A stretch of DNA of 64,000 nucleotides from Nemopilema nomurai (taxonomy: Eukaryota > Cnidaria > Scyphozoa > Rhizostomeae > Rhizostomatidae), in NCBI GenBank assembly GCA_003864495.1, contig ML133401.1, positions 6,439,189 through 6,503,188 of the forward strand, given 5' to 3'. Below, in pieces: positions 59,201-64,000 of the stretch (the first letter of the stretch is position 1; every line of letters begins with the position of its first letter). The translations under genes and the position numbers were made by a program. Under the pieces are notes generated by a model. That model saw only the letters and a program-made list of their open reading frames with translations. It had not been told where the DNA came from and did no database searches.

Positions 59201-62038
59201 AGCTAATGGTACTCGAATCCATTTTTCTGGACTATGGAGAAAGTATATGTTATATATAAGTTTGAAGTCTATAACTATGATTTAAAGTTGACAATTATGA
59301 TCGGAACCAAGACCATGAAACCATTAACCTGCTAGATAAAACAATAATATATACATATATTCAATGATATAAATTTCATTGCAAATCTGAGCTTGACAAA
59401 GTCCATACCACCTAAGTTTGGTGATTTCTCTGAGGATGTTTTAGCTAGCTAACAATCAATTGAGATGAATATTGTCTGGCTTTCCATTAAAACGATCTTT
59501 AATTGCAACACTGAATACTTTTAGTATTAGACCTGACAAGTGAATTTTCAATTATATATAAAATACTTTAATAAATGAACCACTCCTACTTTACAAGAGC
59601 AAGCATTTACTGGTAAAAGGGTCAACTACAAGTTAAGTACAGTATGTTGCCAATATGCCCATTTCAAGGCTTCCTGACTGACCAACTTTCTGACTTTCCC
59701 CCTTATATTCACAGCATTTTGCTAAAAGGGCAGTCGTAAAGAAATTTGCAAAAAAGCCTGTGTAGCCTTTCATATTCAAGGGTTGAAAGAGATACAATTT
59801 GCCCCTCTTTAAAGAATAGAGCTTTAAATAATGTTAGCTGATATTTTTCATACAAAATTATTTTTCAGTTTTAATTATTTTACCTGTTCATTTATCAGTA
59901 TTTCCAAGCAAATTATAATTTATTATGAAAATGTGATAGTCCAATCAACATGTTCCACAACTACAAAAGTTCCTTAGAACAATGCATCAACAATTGATCA
60001 ACTAAAAATTACTTAGGCATATGCAGATGTAAAATGTTTGTCAGCTGTGAATGAACTGCTTATATAGACCAAGTCTATATAAAGAAATCTTGACTATGTG
60101 TATTTAGAAAAGCAACGTTTATAACAAGGTTTTCTGGTGATAGCAAAAAAGTTTCACTTGAGATATCATGTCACAATTAGGCTCTTTAAGAAACAATTAC
60201 TCTAATTAGTAAATTTTTCTAAATATTTTTTAGAATGATATTAGAATGGAGTGAGGCAGGCAAGTATTTGACTACTGAGTAAAACTTGTGTAGACTGGCT
60301 AAGCTATGTTTATTAATGGTAGAAGAAAAGGAACCTAGATGGGAGCTTGGAGCTTGAACACACAGATCAGAGTGAGAAGACATCCAATGATACTGAAAGA
60401 CAAAGTAAGAGGAGAAACTCAAGTGATGTTTGAGGGAGGATGCACAAGATGCAAAAATGTGAGAGTATGTAGTATTACCATGGCACAAAATCAGCTACTT
60501 ATAAGGGGAAACCGGTTAAGATATGTTCTTTCAGATCATTCTAATTTCTTAGCTGATTTAGGTAATTTGTATTTGACAACTGTTGACAGAAAGCTTTACT
60601 CAAACTTTCACAATCATCAAAACACTGTTTTATATGGTATTTCTTAAGAGAAGGAAAATTCTGGGATCAGACAAATGAGAAAAGGACCAACATAATAGGC
60701 AAGATTAAGTAATCCAAGCATTGCAAGTTCCAGAATGAACATTAACTAGTTATCAAAATGGGAAGAGAATATGCATAGTTGGAAAGGGAACCGAACTAGA
60801 GGATGACCCAACAATAATTGAGAGATGATGCTCCCAAGAATCTCAGAGAACAAAGGAGCCTGCTGCAATTATCAAAGGGGGCTTGGATGGGTAAGCAAAT
60901 GTCTCTTGGGACACCAAAAGATAAGTGGTGAGAATTGCACCTTAGGGGGCATTTAACAATATCATGAGGAATTAAAGAGATTTTATGGAGCATGGGAGCA
61001 CTGACCCCCATGGGGAACCTTTTAAACTAAGAAAACTAAGAGAATTAGAAAAGCAAATAACATAAAACATAGCTCAAAGAGTGCAAGCAAAGCTTGAACC
61101 AAGGGAGCAAGCCACCTGCTACCAGCGATAATTGGAGAATAAAATTACGGGCTAATCGACAGAACACATAAATTAATTACATTTAGTCAGATCTAATTTC
61201 AGTATAAACTGTCAAAAGTTCCTTGCAATACGAAGGACGTTCAGAGCAAAAATCAAAACAACTGCCGAGCATGCGCAGTAGGACCAATGTATTTCGAAAT
61301 ATGCACATGGTTTATGCCAACAGCACGAAGGTCTCCGTACCAGAACTTAATCTTTGTTTTTAACAGATCTAAAGTCCTGTCCAAAGATAGATCATGACCA
61401 GATAGATCCTAACAATTAAGTTTTTGGGGAAAATAGTTGCTATATTTTGCCCAATTTGATACGGCAGGTTAAAAAGTGTGATCAGAGAAAACAGTTGCAC
61501 AGGCTTGGTCTATCGTAGAACTGAAGTCGGTACCTTGAAAGATTGCTTACGTAGAATTTTTGAACAAATTGGAATGAATTTAAAGATTAAGGCATCTTCT
61601 ATTTTCTAGGAATTGAAAATTAACTTTCCAAAATCGAGTAGAAGTCCAATTAGCAACACAGTTCATTTGCAGAGGGATCGTTTTGGATAAATCAAGAAGA
61701 GTGTTTTTAAACTAGCATAGATTTCTGATTTAAAAAGCCATCATATCATGGAATTATAAAAATAAACAAAAGGACTTGTCAAGTTATTGTGTAGTTCACT
61801 AGTGAGCTACATATGAAAAATTATCGAAGAAGGCCATACACTCACTTGTAATGGAAGGCGATGGTAGCTTCTTCCCTGTGGATGTTTTTTATTTCTGCCT
61901 GGAAAAACAAGGAGAAACACTTGTGATTACATAATACAGCTTCCAGTAATATAAAACTCCAAACTACGGCCGCAGTTATAAAGGTACCTGATAGTATGCA
62001 CCGCTCGCCTCGCTTTTCACCTCCACGGCCACCTCCAT
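53235..62038 (-). CDS. FMR1: Fragile X family RNA-binding protein (FMRP/FXR orthologue)
   Basis: Seventeen coding exons, minus strand: 62038-61988, 61898-61846, 59231-59135, 58644-58573, 58426-58344, 58131-58066, 57681-57588, 57269-57153, 57024-56848, 56698-56620, 56136-56024, 55903-55817, 55655-55347, 55162-54934, 54606-54565, 54377-53865 and 53470-53235. This gives 805 residues with every junction in phase. Order: tandem Tudor/Agenet (1-120, with PEKWIRVPL and [10 protein letters not shown]), KH0 (about 125-205), the [10 protein letters not shown] linker, KH1 with GAQG (238-241), and KH2 with GKNG (301-304) plus [10 protein letters not shown] and [11 protein letters not shown]. An NES-like helix follows ([16 protein letters not shown], about 368-383). 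After it come an RG/GG-rich segment (about 502-524) and a long Gln/His-rich tail (about 660-686). The family represses and transports mRNAs, as ribosome-associated RNPs. Human FMRP is about 630 residues, so the C-terminus is extended. Invertebrates usually have one gene ancestral to FMR1, FXR1 and FXR2. Confidence 0.95.
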
Positions 62039-62350
62039 GACAGTCCTTACAACTTCCACTGGCGCGCACACAACACACGACTTGCCTTACCGATCATCTT
62101 TCAGATCGACAATTGATCTGTGTTTTCTTTCAAGACGTGAAGGTGATCATGGAGGAGGGAGGGGGCCCTTCAAGTCCTGCCAAGAGGAGGCCCCTCTAGT
62201 CCTGGCGGGAGAGGGGGGTGATCATGGAGGAGGTGTTGCATTAGGGGTGAGGTTATAATTCTCAGGGGATAAATGGCAACGAAGATATAATCATTTGAAC
62301 TTGAAAGCTGATATTTTGTCATATCGAGTACATCAGAGACCCTGTCATAT
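61988..62350 (-). promoter_or_regulatory. FMR1 5' region with purine-rich direct repeat
   Basis: Between the FMR1 start codon (62038) and the upstream gene's stop (62352) there are only about 310 bp, so the promoter must be compact. It contains the 16-bp direct repeat gtgatcatggaggagg at 62143-62158 and 62218-62233, separated by G-rich and C-rich blocks. No CGG-repeat tract like that of human FMR1 is present, and no TATA box stands out. Confidence 0.35.
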
Positions 62351-62351
62351 T

Positions 62352-62651
62352 TTACAGTCCATAAACCAACCAAGCTTTGAAATGAGCTAATACCGCCCCA
62401 AATATAACAGCCTGAGCAAAGGGTTTTAAAATTTCAACATCTGAGGGGTCATCAACTACTTTAGGATTAAAAGATCCCCGTTCTGAAAAGTAGCTAACTT
62501 CACATTGCCTAATGCTTGTTACAGATCCTTCTTGAACTGGTGCTCTAGGCATTGCAAATTCTTTGGCAAATTTTGAGGAAGCAATAGAATGACTCTTCTC
62601 TCGATAGCCAGACAAAGTCCATTTTTCTGAAGCTGTAATAGTCTTAAACAC
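62352..62651 (-). CDS. Terminal exon of an unidentified protein with a C-terminal membrane segment
   Basis: An open minus-strand frame of about 99 codons, entered through an acceptor (TTTTCCACACTAG) at 62652-62653 and ending at TAA 62352. It reads VFKTITASEKWTLSGYREKSH, then a mixed middle, and ends in a hydrophobic stretch (PFAQAVIFGAVLAHFKAWLVYGL) that could anchor it in a membrane. One possible start is an ATG at 62731 (MQQALE) joined through a 62-bp intron with donor GTCAGC at 62713. That intron is far shorter than its neighbours, so the 5' structure is uncertain. The gene lies head-to-tail with FMR1, only 314 bp before its ATG. I cannot name a family. Confidence 0.45.
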   Translation of the reverse strand: MFKTITASEKWTLSGYREKSHSIASSKFAKEFAMPRAPVQEGSVTSIRQCEVSYFSERGSFNPKVVDDPSDVEILKPFAQAVIFGAVLAHFKAWLVYGL

Positions 62652-63066
62652 CTAGTGTGGAAAATATTCCCACCTGGAATGTTTGCACTCCCCCCTCCAT
62701 TCCCCCTGCTGACCTCAAGGGCCTGTTGCATTGATGCGCTGTTCCCTTGTGGCTGTCCTTTTTTTAGTTGCCGCAATAAGGTGCTCCAGAGTGCACCATT
62801 ATGAGCTGCCTGTCCCGGCTCCGGCTCCTTGGGTCAGGCTGTCCATTGGTCGATTGACGCCACTAGAGTGTTCCCAACAAAATATTACAATTGATGGAGC
62901 CTTGCACCGTTAACCAAGTGCTACTGTTACAAAAACTCGCATTACGCTCAATTCTTTCGATTGACTTTTGTTTATCACTGTTATAAGTAATAGAATGTGG
63001 TATGAGGCTTTAATTCTAAAAGAGATTTCCATAATGCCTCAACAAGTCATCATTGATCTATTGATG
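62652..63066. other. Short interval between two minus-strand exons
   Basis: May contain the 5' exon of the gene ending at 62352, if the ATG at 62731 is used. The plus-strand ORF at 62731-62913 is an antisense shadow. No repeats or RNA genes are seen. Confidence 0.35.
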
Positions 63067-63274
63067 TCACGATCTGTTTAACAGCAGAAATGACTCTTCG
63101 TAGGGCTGATGACTGAGGAAAGTTGGTGAGTTCCCTTCACGCAACCCAGGACGCAGGTCTACTTGAAGTATGTTATCTGCAATAACATCAAATAAACACG
63201 ATGGTAACATGTGATCTTGTCGTAAATCTGGATTTATGATTATAGACAACAGCCCAGCGAACGCTTTCCGGAAA
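63067..63274 (-). CDS. Last exon of a gene extending past the window edge
   Basis: A strong minus-strand acceptor (CTTCTCCTTTCAG) at 63275-63276 opens a frame in phase 1. It reads FRKAFAGLLSIIINPDLRQD, then SCLFDVIADNILQVDLRPGL, and ends ...FLLLNRS with TGA at 63067. The composition is typical of a globular protein. No upstream exon was found in 63.3-64.0 kb, so the rest of the gene is probably outside. I do not recognise the family. It could be the upstream portion of the gene ending at 62352, but the stop codon at 63067 argues for separate genes. Confidence 0.45.
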
Positions 63275-64000
63275 CTGAAAGGAGAAGCACTTTGGATGAA
63301 TGGAGAGGCTTATCGGAACTGATTTTTGTCGTTTTCAGCATCATCATCCTGTGTTGTAGATTGCTTCCTTATAAATATTGGTATGGGCCTTAGAAACCCA
63401 AGTGATGTCCTTATAGGGGGGTGCAGGTGCCCCCTCAACCAAAATCAAAGCCGACAAATCAAGAAAACTTGGGAAGGAGCATTACAATTTGGAAATTGAT
63501 TTTGATCTCTATCGGAAAGGGGGTCAGACCTGGATGTGTGAAAAATTTCCGTCTTAAAGCCCAAGCTTGCCACCTCCATCGTCAAAACTTTTCTCCATCA
63601 CGCCTGATAAATGATCAGAGTGGCAAGAAAACGTCATGTTGGATCTTCAAACTAAAGGGAACTGGCTGTGTATTCTAGGAAATTGGAGCACGTAGCCAGC
63701 TTTGAAAAGACTTGGGAGGCAAGCCGAGGTCAACTTGTCAACTGAGGAATGTGTAGGAGCTAGAGTTTAACTACTAGATAAATGTTAGAAATACAGAAAG
63801 CGCGGTTTAAAGCTCCCCTCTCTATATTACTTTCCAAATTATTTAGCTAAACTATTTATGACGATTCAATTAACAATATGATTTTCAGGCATGATATAGA
63901 GTCAAATATAATTCTGAATTTTAAATTATGAAAAGCTATAAAGTAAATAAATTAATGGAAAGAAAGCAGGAGAGGACGGAAGAGGAGAGCAAGATACATC
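63275..64000. other. Window edge, probable intron
   Basis: Probably intronic to the minus-strand gene whose last exon ends at 63274. The plus-strand ORF at 63421-63678 shows no family features. Nothing else stands out. Confidence 0.35.

Noticed and set aside
61980..62260. CGG-repeat tract like the one in human FMR1
   Set aside because: The 5' region has only scattered G-rich blocks and a 16-bp direct repeat; no CGG array is present.
1..64000. CRISPR arrays, operons, integrases or phage genes
   Set aside because: No spacer-repeat arrays and no bacterial gene clusters; the window is eukaryotic throughout, and the tandem arrays have no spacers.
1..64000. Complete tRNA or rRNA genes
   Set aside because: I saw no sequence folding as an intact tRNA and no conserved rRNA segments; the only tRNA-like stretch (49144-49200) is degenerate and treated as a SINE head.

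Overview
The window looks like nuclear DNA from a cnidarian, most likely an anthozoan (sea anemone or coral). Genes are split by AT-rich introns with ordinary GT-AG borders and metazoan splice phases. A secreted astacin metalloprotease ends in two ShK cysteine domains, and a single FMRP/FXR gene sits beside compact housekeeping genes. Species and chromosome cannot be told from the sequence.

Layout. 1.6-2.9 kb (+): short secreted collagen-like protein with a one-base frameshift in its Gly-X-Y region. 4.6-5.4 kb (+): intronless PTB/PID adaptor, with a 14-bp minisatellite directly before its ATG. 5.4-11.7 kb: mostly gene-free, with two TIR elements. 11.7-17.5 kb (-): five-exon gene for a 1187-residue secreted protein of the VioB/RebD/StaD (iminophenylpyruvate dimer / chromopyrrolate synthase) type, a family known from bacterial bisindole pathways; this is the most surprising gene here. 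17.5-27.7 kb: gene-poor, with MITE-like elements. 27.7-28.8 kb (+): NDUFA1, a complex I subunit, hidden in three very short exons. 34.4-40.6 kb (+): nine-exon astacin with two ShK domains, followed by an 810-bp 18-bp minisatellite. 43.0-45.8 kb (+): intronless 929-residue coiled-coil protein. 46.9-50.4 kb (-): four-exon universal stress protein. 53.2-62.0 kb (-): complete 17-coding-exon FMR1/FXR gene. 62.3-63.3 kb (-): terminal exons of one or two unidentified genes just upstream of FMR1.

The genes do not form an operon or an obvious pathway; this is an ordinary animal gene neighbourhood. Exon models were built by hand from splice signals, reading-frame continuity and family resemblance. Every model of known family gives a coding length divisible by three, except the collagen-like gene, where one C is missing from a C run. 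No transcript or database comparison was possible.
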